Shown here piece by piece: positions 38,901-53,900 of a stretch of DNA of 64,000 bases. The translations under genes were made by a program, and so were the position numbers. The notes below the pieces were generated by a model. That model did no database searches, was not told where the DNA came from, and was given only the letters and a program-made list of their open reading frames with translations. The stretch is taken from contig NC_088306.1 of the NCBI RefSeq assembly GCF_032854445.1, forward strand, positions 30,787,764-30,851,763. Direction: 5' to 3'. This stretch comes from Liolophura sinensis. Its lineage: Eukaryota; Mollusca; Polyplacophora; Chitonida; Chitonidae. The number at the start of each line of letters is the position of its first letter. Position 1 is the stretch's first letter.

Positions 38901-41900
38901 TTCTGCTTGAGTGGTACAGGATTCTACATGGGTGGAACAGTGTGCTACATGGGTGGTACAGTATTCTACATGAGTGGTACAGTATTCTGCATGGGTGGTA
39001 CAGTTTTCTACATGAATAGAACAGTGTGCTACATGAGTGGTACAGTATTCTACATGACTGGTGCAATATTCTACTCTACATGACTGGTACAGTATTCTAC
39101 ATGAGTGGTACAGTATTCTACATGAGTAGAACAGTGTGCTACATGAGTGGTACAGTATTCTACATGACTGGTACAATATTGTACATGAATGGTACAATAT
39201 TCTACTCTACCTGAGTGGTACAGTGTGCTACATGAGTGGTACTGTATTCTACATGAATGCTACAGTATTCTACATGGGTGGTACAGTATTCTACATGAGT
39301 GTACAATATGCTGCATGAGTAGTATAGTATGCTAAATGAATGTTACAGTATTCTACATGAATGTTACAGTATTCTACATGAATGTTACAGTATTCTACAT
39401 GAATGGTACAGTATTCTACATGAGTGGAACAGTGTGCTACATGAATGGAACAGTGTGCTACATGAGTGGCATAGTGTGCTACATGAGTGGTACAGTATTC
39501 TACATGAATGGTACAGTATGCTACGTGAGTGGCACAGTATCCTGCATAAGGGGCACATTACACGAAGTGGCACAGTATCCTGCATAAGGGGCACATTACA
39601 CGAAGTGGCACAGTATGCTCCATGAGTGTAAATGTTTGCAGTGTGAATGAATGTATTGTACTCAAATTGTATACAGTATTCTACTCGATTGGAACAGCGC
39701 TCTACAAGAGTGGTACAGTATGCTACACGAGTAGTACAGGGGGGCATCGTGGCTCAGTTGGTTAGCGCGCTAGCACAGCATAATGACCCAGGAGCCTCTC
39801 ACCAATGCGGTTGCTGTGAGTTCAGTCCAGCTCATGCTGGCTTCTTGTCCTGTCATACATGGGAAGGTCTGCCTGCAACCTGTGTATGGTCGTTTGTCTC
39901 CCCTGGGCGCTGCCCAGTTTCCTCCAACCATAATGCTGACCACCGTCGTATAAGTGAAATATTTTGGAGTATGGCATAAAACATCAAAGAAATAAGTGAT
40001 TGGCACTCTGTGCTACGCTGTACAGTATTCTACATCAGTGGTACAGTAGGCTACACTAGGGGTACGTTATGGTACATAAGTGGCAAAGTATTGTACACAA
40101 GTGGTACAGTATGCTACATTAAGTGGTACACTATGTTAAATGAATGGCACTGTGTTACACAAGTGTTACAGTATGATCAGTGAAGTTGTGACAGAAGAGA
40201 TGGAAGCTGAGGGGGTCAGAGTGTGTAGATCTACTCAGGTGTGTTATAAAAGTGGTACAGTGTGCCACATGAGTGGTGCAGGATACTACACGAGTAGTAC
40301 GGTGTGCTACCTGAGTGGTGCAGGATAGTACACAAATGGCACAGTATGCAACACAAGTGGTAGCACATAATGTATGATCAACTGGTACAGTGTGCCACAT
40401 GAGTGGTGCAGGATACTACACGAGTAGTACGGTGTGCTACCTGAGTGGTGCAGGATAGTACACAAATGGCACAGTATGCAACACAAGTGGTAGCACATAA
40501 TGTATGATCAACTGGTACAGTGTGCTACATGAGTGATGCAGGATGCTACACAAGAGGTGCAGGATACTACAGAAATGGTAGAGCATACTGTACCATCGAG
40601 TGGTACGGTGGGCTACCTGAGTGGTGCAGGATACTACACGAATGGCACAGTATGCAACACAAGTGGTAGACCATACTGTACTATCGAGTGGTACAGTATG
40701 GTCATTGAGGTTGACAAGTGTGATGCCCCAGCTGGTTATATCTTTGTTGATGAGGTGATATTTATGTGTTTATTTATGCTACTAGGTGCAGTCCGTGAAG
40801 AAGGAATCAGACGGAACCTTAACTATTCAGACCAGCACAGGTGTGCGCACAGGCGTGGACTGTCTTCTCTGGGCTGTGGGGCGCAAGCCAAACACAGACA
40901 ACCTGGGACTGGAGAAACTGGTGAGTCCATCATATACTTTTCATAAATCTAGTCTAGGAAAATCAGCCTGAAACTTTTGCGTAAGTCTTAGGAATGTAGT
41001 CTTTGAAATATTCATATATGTTGTTCCCTTCCATCTTACCCATCCACCTCACCCATCCTATGCCCTTCCACCTCACCCATCCTCTGCCCTGTAACCTCAC
41101 CCATCCACCTCACCCATCCTCTGCCCTGTCACCTCACCCATCCATCTCACCCATCCTGTGGCCTTCCACCTCACCAATCCACCTCACCCAGCCTGTGCCC
41201 TTCCACCTCACCCATCCACCTCACCCATCCTCTGCCCTGTCACCTCACCCATCCTGTGGCCTTCCACTTCACCAATCCACCTCACCCATCCTGTGGCCTT
41301 CCATCTCACCAATCCACCTCACCCAGCCTGTGCCCTTCCACCTCACCCATTTACCTCACCCATCCTGTGCCCTTCCACCTCACCCATCCTGTGCCCTTCC
41401 ACCTCACCCATCCACCGGCCTTCCACCTCACCAGTCCACCTCACCCAGCCTGTGGTCTTTGACCTCACCAATCCACTTCACCCATCCTGTGCCTTTCCAC
41501 CTCAACCATCCTGTGCCCGTCCACCTCACCCATCCTGTGCCCTTCCACCTCGCCCATTTACCTCACCCATCCTAGGCCTTCACCTCAACCATCCTATGCC
41601 TCTATAAACCTAATTTGTGGATCTCTAGAGCTTGTATCAAGGTTTACTAAATTAAGGCCAGATGTACACTTTGGACATTGCAAAGAATCTTGTTCATTTT
41701 AATTGACTTTAGCCAATTTCTTTTGTTGTCATTGGGGTGATGTAGTTCTGTATACATATATATATATATATATTGTAATAGGCTAGCTCTTTGTGGTATT
41801 TTATGGTGATGGAAAAATATCATCCTTTATTATTGTTAATGATAGAAAATGACAGAGAACAGGAAACGTTATCATTTTCTTGGTGATGTGCACATAGTAT

Positions 41901-44900
41901 TTAAAACATTTCAGCATATAAATATAGGCTTACATGCATCCAAGGTTTTAGTGCACTCATCAAGCAAGTAAATCAAGAGTGAATAATAAAGCAAGTACAT
42001 GTATATTGAACAAGGGAGTAGCTTCATCAGTCAGGTAACTAATGGCTATGCAGGTAAACCAACAAGCAAATACATTCATGTGTCAGCAATGATCAAAGCA
42101 GTTTATCTGCAGCAATTATATCAAGGATCTGGAAGTATTAAAAGTAAGTCAGTAATGAGATGTATTATGTTTGCAGGACATAAAGCTGGACTCTGGTGGT
42201 CACATCGTTGTAGATGAATATCAGAACACGTCAGCCAGTAAGATCTACGCTCTCGGAGATGTCTGCGGGAAATTCCTGCTGACACCAGGTACATCTGGGC
42301 ACAGAACTAGACCTGGCTTGCCAGTGGTTAGCCAGAGATATCATGAGCCCAGTCACCTGGGCTGCTAGTGGTTAGCCAACCTCATGGGCTTAGTCATCTG
42401 GATTGCTAGTTTTTAGCCAAAGGTTCAGTGTATCATGGGCACAGTCACTGGGATTGCCAGTGGCTAGCCAGAGATATCATGGACTGAATTGCTATATTTT
42501 AGTCAAGAATTTCATGGGCTTGGTCACTGGATTGCTAGTGTTTAGCCAGAGATGTGATGGGCTCAGTCACCTGGATTGCTAGCGTTTAGCCAAAGGTACA
42601 GTGTATTGTGGGGTCAGTCGCCTGGACTGCTAGTGTTTAGCCAGACATATGGTTTCATTCACCTGAATTGTGAGTGTTTAGCCAGAGATATCATGAGCCC
42701 AGTCACAGTGATTGCCACTTGTTAGCCAGAGACATCATTGGCTTAGTCATCTGGAGTCCTAGTGTTTAGCCAGAGATGTCATGGGCTCAGTCACCTGGAT
42801 TGCTAGTGGTTAGCCAGAGATATCATGAGCCCAGTCCTCTGGATTTCTAGTGGTTAGACAGAGATATCATGAGCCCAGTCACCGGGATTGCCACTTGTTA
42901 GCCAGAGACATCATTGGCTTAGTTATCTGGAGTCCTAGTGTTTAGCCAGAGATGTCATGAGCCCAGTCACCTGGATTGCTAGTGGTTAGCCAGAGGCATC
43001 ATTGGCTTAGTCATCTGGATTTCTAGTGTTTACCCAGAGATATCATGAGCCCAGTCACCTGGATTGCTAGTGGTTAGCCAGAGACATCATTGGCTTAGTC
43101 ATCTGGAGTCCTAGTGTTAGCCAGAGATGCCATGAGCCCAGTCACCTGAATTGCTAGTGGTTAGCCAGAGATATCATGAGCCCAGCCAACTGGATTGCCA
43201 CTGGTTACCCAGAGGTATCATGGGCCCAGTCACCTGGATTGCTAGTGGTTAGCCAGAGATATCATGAGCCCAGTCTCCTGGATTGCTAGTGGTTAGCCAG
43301 AGACATCATTGACTTAGTCATCTGGAGTCCTAGTGTTTAGCCAGAGATGTAATGGACTCAGTCACCTGGATTGCTAGTAGTTAGCCAGAGGTATCATGGG
43401 CCCAGTCACCTGGATTGCCAGTGGTTAGCCAGAGACATCATGGGCTAAGTCATCTGGAGTCCTAGTGGTTAACCAGAGATGTCATGGGCTCAGTCACCTG
43501 GATTGCTAGTGGTTAGCCAGAGGTATCATGAACCCACTCACCTGGATTGCTAGTGTTTAGCCCGAGATATCATGGGCCCTGTCACCTGCATTGCCAGCGG
43601 TTAGCAAGAGACATCATGGGCTTTGTCACCTGGAGTCCTAGTGTTTAGCCAGAGATGTCATGGACTCAGTCACCTTGATTGCTAGTGGTTAGCCAGAGAT
43701 ATCATGAGCCCAGTCACCTGGATTGCCAGTGGTTAGCCAGAGACATCATGGGCTTAGTCATCTGGAGTCCTAGTGGTTAGCCAGAGATATCATGGGCTCA
43801 GTCACCTGGATTGCTAATGGTTAGCCAGAGGTATCATGGGCCCGGTCACCGGGATTTCTAGTGGTTAGCCAGAGATGTCATTGGCTTAGTCATCTGGAGT
43901 CCTAGTGTTTAGCCAGAGGTGTAATGGGCTCAGTCACCTGGATTGCTAGTGGTTAGCCAGATGTATCATGGGCCCAGTCACATGGATTGCTAGTGTTTGA
44001 CTAGAAATGTCATGAGCCCAGTCACCTGGATTACTAGTGTTTAGCCAGAGATATCATGGGCCCTGTCACCTGCATTACCATTGGTCAGCCAAAGATACAG
44101 GGTATCATGGCTCAGTCACCTGGGTTGCTAGTGGTTAGCCAGAGATATCAGGGGCTTTTTCACCTGGATTGCTAGTGTTTAGCCAGAGATATCATGGACT
44201 CAGTCATCTGGACTGCCAGTGCTTGGCTAGAGATATCATGGGCCCAGTCACCTGGATTTCTTGTGTTTAGCCAGATATATCATGGGAACAGTCACCTGGA
44301 CTGTTAGTGTTTATCCAGAAATATCATGGGCTCAGTTACCTGAATTTTCAATGGTTAATTAGAGATATCATGGACCCAGTCACCTGGATTGCTAGTGTTT
44401 AGCCAGAGATGCCATTGGCTCAGTCACCTGGATAGCTAGTGGTTGGCCAGAGATATCATGGGCCCTTTCACCTGGATTGCCAGTGGTTAGCCAGAGATAT
44501 CATGGGCTCAGCCATCTGGATTTGGATTGTTTGGCCCAGTCGCCTGAATTGCTATTGGCTAGCCAGAACTATCACTGGCCTAGTCCCCTGAATTCCTAGT
44601 TGTTTGCCAGATATATTATGTGCCCAGTCACTTGATTTGCTAGTGGCTAGCCAGACATATCGTGGGCCCAGTCATCTGGATTTCTAGTATTTAGTCAGAG
44701 ATACAGTGTATCATGGGCTCACTCATCTGGATTGCTAATGGCTAGCCAGGCAGATCATCTGCCCAGTCACCTGGATTGCTAGTGGCTAGCCAGACATATC
44801 GTGGGCCCAGTCACCTGGATTTCTAGTATTTAGTCAGAGATACAGTGTATCATGGGCTCACTCATCTGGATTGCTAGTGGCTAGCCAGGCATATCATGGG

Positions 44901-47900
44901 CCCAGTCACTTGTCCTGTATGTGCTTCAAATACAGTGGTGCCATTATTGGCCCAGTCACTTGGCTTGTGTTCCCTTAAATCACAGTTTTGACATCATAAG
45001 CTCATGTAGTCACTTGGATTGTGTCCATCTCAAATCACAAATCACAGTTTTTACATCGTGAGCTTATGTAGTCACTTGGATTGTGTCCATCTCAAATCAC
45101 AAATCACAGTTTTTACATCGTGAGCTTATGTAGTCACTTAGTTCATGTCCACCTCAAATCACAAATCACAGTTTTGAGATCTTGAACTCGTGTAGTCTCT
45201 TGGCTTGTGTGCTCCTCAAATCAGATTGGCACAAATTTAAATGTAAAGCATTAAAAACACTACACATAGTAGCATCTGCTGAAGTGACAGGGTGTGTGAT
45301 CGGGTTAGTAGGGTGCATGATCGGGTTAGTAGGGATAGTGGGGATTAGTAGGGATAGTGGGGGTTAGAAGGGATAATGGGGGATTAGTGCAGTATAGTGG
45401 TTATAGACCTGAGTTAACGCAAGCCTTCAGACTTATGGAGGGTTTTCTTGTTTTTCACATTTCAAACCCCAGTGTGTACATTTGTATATTAGTACATATG
45501 TAACAAAGAGCCACCATGCCACATACTGTTTTACCACTTTGAACACGAAGGTGGATATAGAGTACACCTGTTTTTGTTGCTGATTTCAGTGGCCATTGCA
45601 GCAGGCAGACGTCTTTCACATCGTGTCTTCAACAAGCAGAATGATCTCAAGTTAGACTACTCTAATATTCCCACTGTCGTCTTCTCTCACCCGCCTACTG
45701 GTACAGTGGGACTCACCCAAGGTAAGCTTCATTAGAGGGTAATTCTATGTGAAACCCATATTTATCACTATCTGGGATAGGGGTTATTAGTCAGGCGTGT
45801 CAGACTTTCTTAGAAATACATGTACAGGTGATTTATGTATTACCAGAGTTAGTATCTAAAGGAAGTAACAACATCCTACGTATAGATTACATTTTGTTAC
45901 CCTGACAAGTCTGTATCTAAAGTATCCTAGATTACATTACGTTGCCATGACCAGTCAGTATTTAAAGGAAGGACCAACAATAAAGATTTCATTACGTTGA
46001 TATGACCAGAATCAGTGTCTAAAGGAAAAATCAACATCATACAGTGTCCATGTAGATGACATTGAACACTACCTTGCTATGACCAGAGTCTGTATCTAAA
46101 AGAAGGACCAACATCCTACATGAAGATTACATTGCACACTACGTTGCTATGACCAGAGTCTGTATCTAAAAGAAGGACCAACGTCTGACATGTAGATCAC
46201 ATTGTACACTACATTGCTATGACCAGAGTCTGTATCTAACGGAAGGATCAACATCCTAGATGACATTGCACACTACCTTGCTATGACCAGAGTCTGTATC
46301 TAAAGGAAGGACCAAAATCCTACATGAAGATCACATTGTACACTACGTTGCTATGACCAGAGTCTGTATCTAAAAGAAGGACCAACATCCTACATATAGA
46401 TCACATTTCACACTTCGTTGCTATGACCAGAGTCTGTATCTAAAAGAAGGACCAACATCCTACATGTAAATGACATTGTTCACTACGGTGCTATCACCAG
46501 AGCCTGTATCTAAAAGAAGGACCAACATCCTACATATAGATCACATTGCACACTACGTTGCTATGACCAGAGCCTGTATCTAAAAGAAGGAACGGGGGCC
46601 TCCGTGGCTCAGTCGGTTAAAGCGCTAGCGCAGCGTAATGACCCAGGAGTCTCTCACCAATGCGGTCGCTGTGAGTTCAAGTCCAGCTCATGCTGGCTTC
46701 CTCTCCGGCCGTACGTGGGAAGGTCTGCCAGCAACCTGCGGATGGTCGTGGGTTTCCCCCGGGCTCTGCCCGGTTTCCACCCACCATAATGCTGGCCGCC
46801 GTCGTATAAGTGAAATATTCTTGAGTACGGCGTAAAACACCAATCAAAAAAAAAAAAAAAAAAAATAAAAGAAGGAAAAACATCCTACATATAGATCACA
46901 TTGCACACTACCTTGCTATGACCAGAGCCTGTATCTAAAAGAAGGACCAACATCCTACATGTAGATTACATTGCACACTACGTTGCTATGACCAGAGTCT
47001 GTATCTAAAAGAAGGACCAACATCTGACATGTAGATGACATTGCACACTAAGGTGCTATGACCAGAGTCTGTATCTAAAAGAAGGACCAACATCCTACAT
47101 GTAAATGACATTGTTCACTACGGTGCTATGACCAGAGCCTGTATCTAAAAGAAGGACCAACATCCTACATATAGATCACATTGTACACTATGTTGCTATG
47201 ACCAGAGTCTGTATCTAAAGGAAGTACCAACATCCTACATGAAGATGACATTGTGCACTACCTTGCTATGACCAGAGTCTGTATCTAAAGGAAGGACCAA
47301 CATCCTACATGAAGGTTACATTGTGCACTACCTCGGTATGACCAGAGCCTGTATCTGAAAGAAGGACCAACGTCCTAGATTACATTGCACACTACGTTGC
47401 TATGACCAGAGTCTGTATCTAAAGGAAGTACCAACATCCTACATGAAGATGACATTGTGCACTACCTTGCTATGACCAGAGTCTGTATCTAAAGGAAGGA
47501 CCAACATCCTACATGAAGGTTACATTGTGCACTACCTCGGTATGACCAGAGTCTGTATCTAAATGAAGGACCAACATCCTAGATGACATTGCACACTACG
47601 GTGCTATGACCAGAGTCTGTATCTAAAAGAAGGACCAACATCCTACATATAGATTACATTGCACACTACATTGCTATCACCAGAGTCTGTATCTAAAAGA
47701 AGGAACAACATCCTACATGTTGATGACATTGCACACTACGTTGCTATGACCAGAATCTGTATCTAAAAGGACCAACATCCTACATGTAGATGACATTGTA
47801 CACTACGTTACTATCACCATAGTCTGTATCTAAAGGAAGGACCAACATTCTACATGTAGATTACATTGCACACTACGTTGCTATGACCAGAGTTTGTATC

Positions 47901-50900
47901 TAAAGGAAGGACCAACATCCCACATCTAGATGACATTGCACACTACGTTGCTATGACCAGAGTCTGTATCTAAAAGAAGGACCAACATCCTACATATAGA
48001 TTGCATTGCACACTACGTTGCTATGACCAGAGTCTGTATCTAAAAGAAGGATCAACATCCTACATGTAGATGACATTGTTCACTACGTTGATATGACCAG
48101 AGCCTGTATTTAAAAGAAGGACCAACATCCTACATATAGATTACATTGCACACTACGTTGCTATGACCAGAGTCTGTATCTAAAAGAAGGACAAACATCC
48201 TACATATAGATCACATTGTACACTACCTTGCTATGACCAGAGTCTGTATCTAAAGGAAGGATGAACATCCTAGATGACATTGCACACTACGTTGCTATGA
48301 CCAGAGTCTGTATCTAAAAGGACCAACATCCTACATATAGATTACATTGCACACTACGTTGCTATGACCAGAGTCTGCATCTAAAAGAAGGACCAACATC
48401 CTACATATAGATCACATTGTGCACTACATTGCTATGACCAGAGTCTGTATCTAAAGGAAGGATCAACATCCTACATATAGATTACATTGTACACTCTGTT
48501 GCTATGACCAGAGTCTGTATCTAAAAGAAGGACCAACATCCTACATATAGATTACATTGCACACTACATTGCTATCACCAGAGTCTGTATCTAAAAGAAG
48601 GATCAACATCCTACATGTAGATGACATTGCACACTACGGTGCTATGACCAGAGTCTGTATCTAAAGGAAGGACCAACATCCTAGATGACATTGCACACTA
48701 CATTGCTATGACCAGAGTCTGTATCTAAAGAAGGACTAACATCCTACATATAGATTACATTGCACACTACGTTGCTATGATTAGAATCTGTATCTAAAAG
48801 AAGGACCAACATCCTACATGTAGATGACATTGTACACTACGTTGCTATCACCAGAGTCTGTATCTAAGGGAAGGACCAACATCCTACATGAATTCTACAT
48901 TGTACACTACCTTGCTATGACCAAAGTCTGTATCTAAATGAAGGACCAACATCCTAGATGACATTGCACACTATGGTGCTATCACCATAGCCTGTATCTA
49001 AAGAAAGGACCAACATCCTACATAAAGGTTACATTGTACACTACGGTGCTATGACCAGACTCTGTATCTAAAGGAAGGACCAACATCCTAGATGACATTG
49101 CACACTACAGTGCTATGACCAGAGTCTGTATCTAAAGGAAGGACTAACATCCTACATATGGATTACATTGCACACTACGTTGCTATGACACCAACATCCT
49201 ACATGTAGATTACATTTTATACTATATAGCTATGACCAGAGTCTGTATCTAAAGGAGGGACCAACATCTTACATGTAGATGACATTGCACACTACGTTGC
49301 TATGACCAGAGTCTGTATCTAAAAGAAGGACCAACATCCTACATGTAGATGACATTGTACACTACGGTGCTTTGACCAGAGTCTGTGTCTAAATGAAGGA
49401 CCAACATCCTACATGTAGATGACATTGCACACTACGGTGCTATGACCAGAGTCTGTATCTAAAAGAAGGACCAACATCCTACATGTAGATGACATTGTAC
49501 ACTATGGTGCTATCACCATAGTCTGTATCTAAAGGACGGACCAACATCCTACATATAGATTACATTGCACACTACGTTGCTATGACCAGAGTCTGTATCT
49601 AAAAGAAGGACCAACATCCTACATATAGATTACATTGCACACTACATTGCTATGACCAGAGTCTGTATCTAAAAGAAGGATCAGCATCCTACATGTAGAT
49701 GACATTGTTCACTACATTGATATGACCAGAGCCTGTATCTAAAAGAAGGACCAACATCCTACATATAGATTACATTGCACACTACGTTGCTATGACCAGA
49801 GTCTGTATCTAAAAGAAGGACCAATATCCTACATATAGATCACATTGTACACTACCTTGCTATGACCAGAGTCTGTATCTAAAGGAAGGATGAACATCCT
49901 AGATGACATTGCACACTACGTTGCTATGACCAGAGTCTGTATCTAAAAGAAGGACCAACATCCTACATATAGATTACATTGCACACTACGTTGCTATGAC
50001 CAGAGTCTGTATCTAAAAGAAGGACCAACATCCTACATATAGATGACATTGTACACTACATTGCTATGACCAGAGTCTGTATCTAAAGGAAGGATCAACA
50101 TCCTACATATAGATTACATTGTACACTCTGTTGCTATGACCAGAGTCTGTATCTAAAAGAAGGACCAACATCCTACATGTAGATCACATTGTACACTACA
50201 TTGCTATGACCAGAGTCTGTATCTAAAGGAAGGATCAACATCCTAGATGACATTGCACACTACCTTGCTATGACCAGAGTCTGTATCTAAAACAAGGACC
50301 AACATCCTACGTATAGATTACATTGCACACTACATTGCTATGACCAGAGTCTGTATCTAAAAGAAGGACCAACATCCTACATGTAGATGACATTGCACAC
50401 TACGTTGCTATGACCAGAGTCTGTACCTAAATGAAGGACCAACATCCTAGATGACATTGCACACTACAGTGCTATGACCAGAGGCTGTATCTAAAGGAAG
50501 GACTAACATCCTACATGTAGATGACATTGCACACTACCTTGCTATGACGAGAATCTGTATCTAAAATTAGGATCAACATCCTACATGTAGATGACATTGT
50601 ACACTACGTTGCTATGACCAGGGTTTGTATCTAAAGGAAGGACCAACATCCTACATCTAGATGACATTGCACACTACGTTGCTTTGACCAGAGTCTGTGT
50701 CTAAATGAAGGACCAACATCCTACATGTAGATGACATTGCACACTACGGTGCTGTGACCAGAGTCTGTATCTAAAAGAAGGACCAACATCCTACATGTAG
50801 ATGACATTGTATATTACGGTGCTATCACCATAGTCTGTATCTGAAGGAAGGAACAACATCCTACATAAAGGTTACATTGCACACTACGTTGCTATGACCA

Positions 50901-53900
50901 GAGCCTGTATCTAAAAGAAGGACCAACATCCTACATGTAGATGAAATTGCACACTACGTTGCTATGACCAGAGTCTGTATCTAAAGGAAGGACCAACATC
51001 CTACATGTAGATGACATTGCACACTACGTTGCTATGACCAGAATCTGTATCTAAAAGAAGGACCAACATCCTACATGTAGATGAAATTGCACACTACGTT
51101 GCTATGACCAGAGTCTGTATCTAAAGGAAGGACCAACATCCTACATGTAGATGACATTGCACACTACCTTGCTATGACCAGAGCCTGTATTAAAAGGAGG
51201 GACCAACATCCTACATGTAGATGACATTGCACCCTACGTTGCTATGACCAGAGCCTGTATCTAAAGGAGGGACCAACATCCTACATGTAGATGACATTGC
51301 ACACTACGTTGCTATGACCAGAGCCTGTATCTAAAGGAGGGACCAACATCCTACATGTAGATTACATTTTATACTATATAGCTATGACCAGAGTCTGTAT
51401 CTAAAGGAGGGACCAACATCCTACATGTAGATGACATTGCACACTACGTTGCTATGACCAGAGTCTGTATCTAAAGGAGGGACCAACATCCCACATGTAG
51501 ATTACATTTTATACTATATAGCTATGACCAGAGTCTGTATCTACATTGTACATGTAGATTACATTTTCTACTATATAGCTATGACCAGAGTCAGTATGTA
51601 AATGAACGACTGAGTAAAGTATGTACTCAAGCAGTATATTAACTAGATGGAACATGGAATCAGAATGTGTGGATGTTTGTCCTCAAGCAGTATAGTGACT
51701 AGATGGAACATGGGATCAGAATGTGTGGATGTGTGTCCTCAAGCAGTATAGTGACTGGATTGAACATGGAATCAGAATGTGTGGATGTGTGTCCTCAAGC
51801 AGTATAGTGACTAGATGGAACATGGGATCAGAATGTGTGGATGTGTGTCCTCAAGCAGTATAGTGACTAAATGGAACATGGAATCAGAATGTGTGGATGT
51901 GTGTCCTCAAGCAGTATAGTGACTGGATGGAACATGGAATCAGAATGTGTGGATGTGTGTCCTCAAGCAGTATATTGACTAGATGGAACATGGAATCAGA
52001 ATGTGTGGATGTGTGTCCTCAAGCAGTATAGTGACTAGATGGAACATGGGATCAGATGTGTGTCCTCAAGCAGTATAGTGACTAGATGGAACATGGAATC
52101 AGAATATGTGGATGTGTGTCCTCAAGCAGTGTATTGACTAGATGGAACATGGAATCAGAATGTGTGGATGTGGGTCCTCAAGCAGTGTATTGACTAGATG
52201 GAACATGGAATCAGAATGTGTGGATGTGTGTCCTCAAGCAGTATAGTGACTAGATGGAACATGGAATCAGAATGTGTGGATGTGTGTCCTCAAGCAGTAT
52301 AGTGACTAGATGGAACATGGGATCAGATGTGTGTCCTCAAGCAGTATAGTGACTAGATGGAACATGGAATCAGAATGTGTGGATGTGTGTCCTCAAGCAG
52401 TATAGTGACTAGATGGAACATGGGATCAGATGTGTGTCCTCAAGCAGTATAGTGACTAGATGGAACATGGAATCAGAATATGTGGATGTGTGTCCTCAAG
52501 CAGTATATTGACTAGATGGAACATGGAATCAGAATGTGTGGATGTGTGTCCTCAAGCAGTATATTGACTAGATGGAACATGGAATCAGAATGTGTGGATG
52601 TGTGTCCTCAAGCAGTATATTGACTGGATGGAACATGGAATCAGAATGTGTGGATGTGTGTCCTCAAGCAGTATAGTGACTAGATGGAACATGGGATCAG
52701 ATGTGTGTCCTGAAGCAGTATAGTGACTAGATGGAACATGGAATCAGAATATGTGGATGTGTGTCCTCAAGCAGTATAGTGACTAGATGGAACATGGAAA
52801 CGGAATATGTGGATGTGTGTCCTCAAGCAGTATAGTGACTAGATGGAACATGGGATCAGAATGTGTGGATGTGTGTCCTCAAGCAGTATAGTGACTAGAT
52901 GGAACATGGGATCAGATGTGTGTCCTCAAGCAGTATAGTGACTAGATGGATCATGGAATCAGAATATGTGGATGTGTGTCCTCAAGCAGTATAGTGACTA
53001 GATGGAACATGGGATCAGAATGTGTGGATGTGTGTCCTCAAGCAGTATAGTGACTAGATGGAACATGGGATCAGATGTGTGTCCTCAAGCAGTATAGTGA
53101 CTAGATGGAACATGGGATCAGAATGTGTGGATGTGTGTCCTCAAGTAGTGTAGTGACTAGATGGAACATGGAATCAGAATATGTGGATGTGTGTCCTCAA
53201 GCAGTATAGTGACTAGATGGAACATGGAATCAGAATATGTGGATGTGTGTCCTCAAGCAGTATAGTGACTAGATGGAACATGGAATCAGAGTGTGTGGAT
53301 GTGTGTCCTCAAGCAGTATAGTGACTAGATGGAACATGGAATCAGAATGTGTGGATGTGTGTCCTCAAACAGTATAGTGACTAGATGGAACATGGGATCA
53401 GAATGTGTGGATGTGTGGATCTATATGCTATGATCATTGTTATGATGAAAATATCGCCATGAAAGGAGTAATTAAATATGAAACATAAACACATACAGTA
53501 GATGCAATTTTGGATTTTGTGAACAGAGGAAGCCGAGAAGCAGTATTCCCCTGATCGGGTTAGAGTCTACAAAACGACCTTCACCCCTATGTTTTACGCT
53601 CTGTCGGACAAGAAGGCCAAATGTCACATGAAGCTGGTGTGTTTGAGACCCGATGAAAAGGTAAGATGTGAGACCTGTATCTTTATGTATGTGATTTTAA
53701 ACAACCTGGTTAGGAGTAGAAACCACTTTTGTTCTTGTACACTGATTTGGATTTTATCCTAGGGCCCATTTCACATAGACAGACAGAGGCGTATCTCAAC
53801 ACATTCTTAACATTAAGCCAGTGTGATTGATGATGTAAGTCGTCGGCGTCAATAGAACTTCGAAAATCTGGTCTTACAATTCTTGATTTCTAGACAGACA

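Noticed and set aside
38025-39625. Tyr/Met-rich ORFs in intron 7 (the first starts in exon 7)
   Set aside because: These are read-through of the 21-bp repeat (seven codons) past the exon 7 donor. Splicing at GTATGC explains the gene better.
46593-46720. tRNA gene at the SINE head
   Set aside because: The A/B-box region lies in a 273-bp unit with an A-rich tail and target duplication, which is a SINE.
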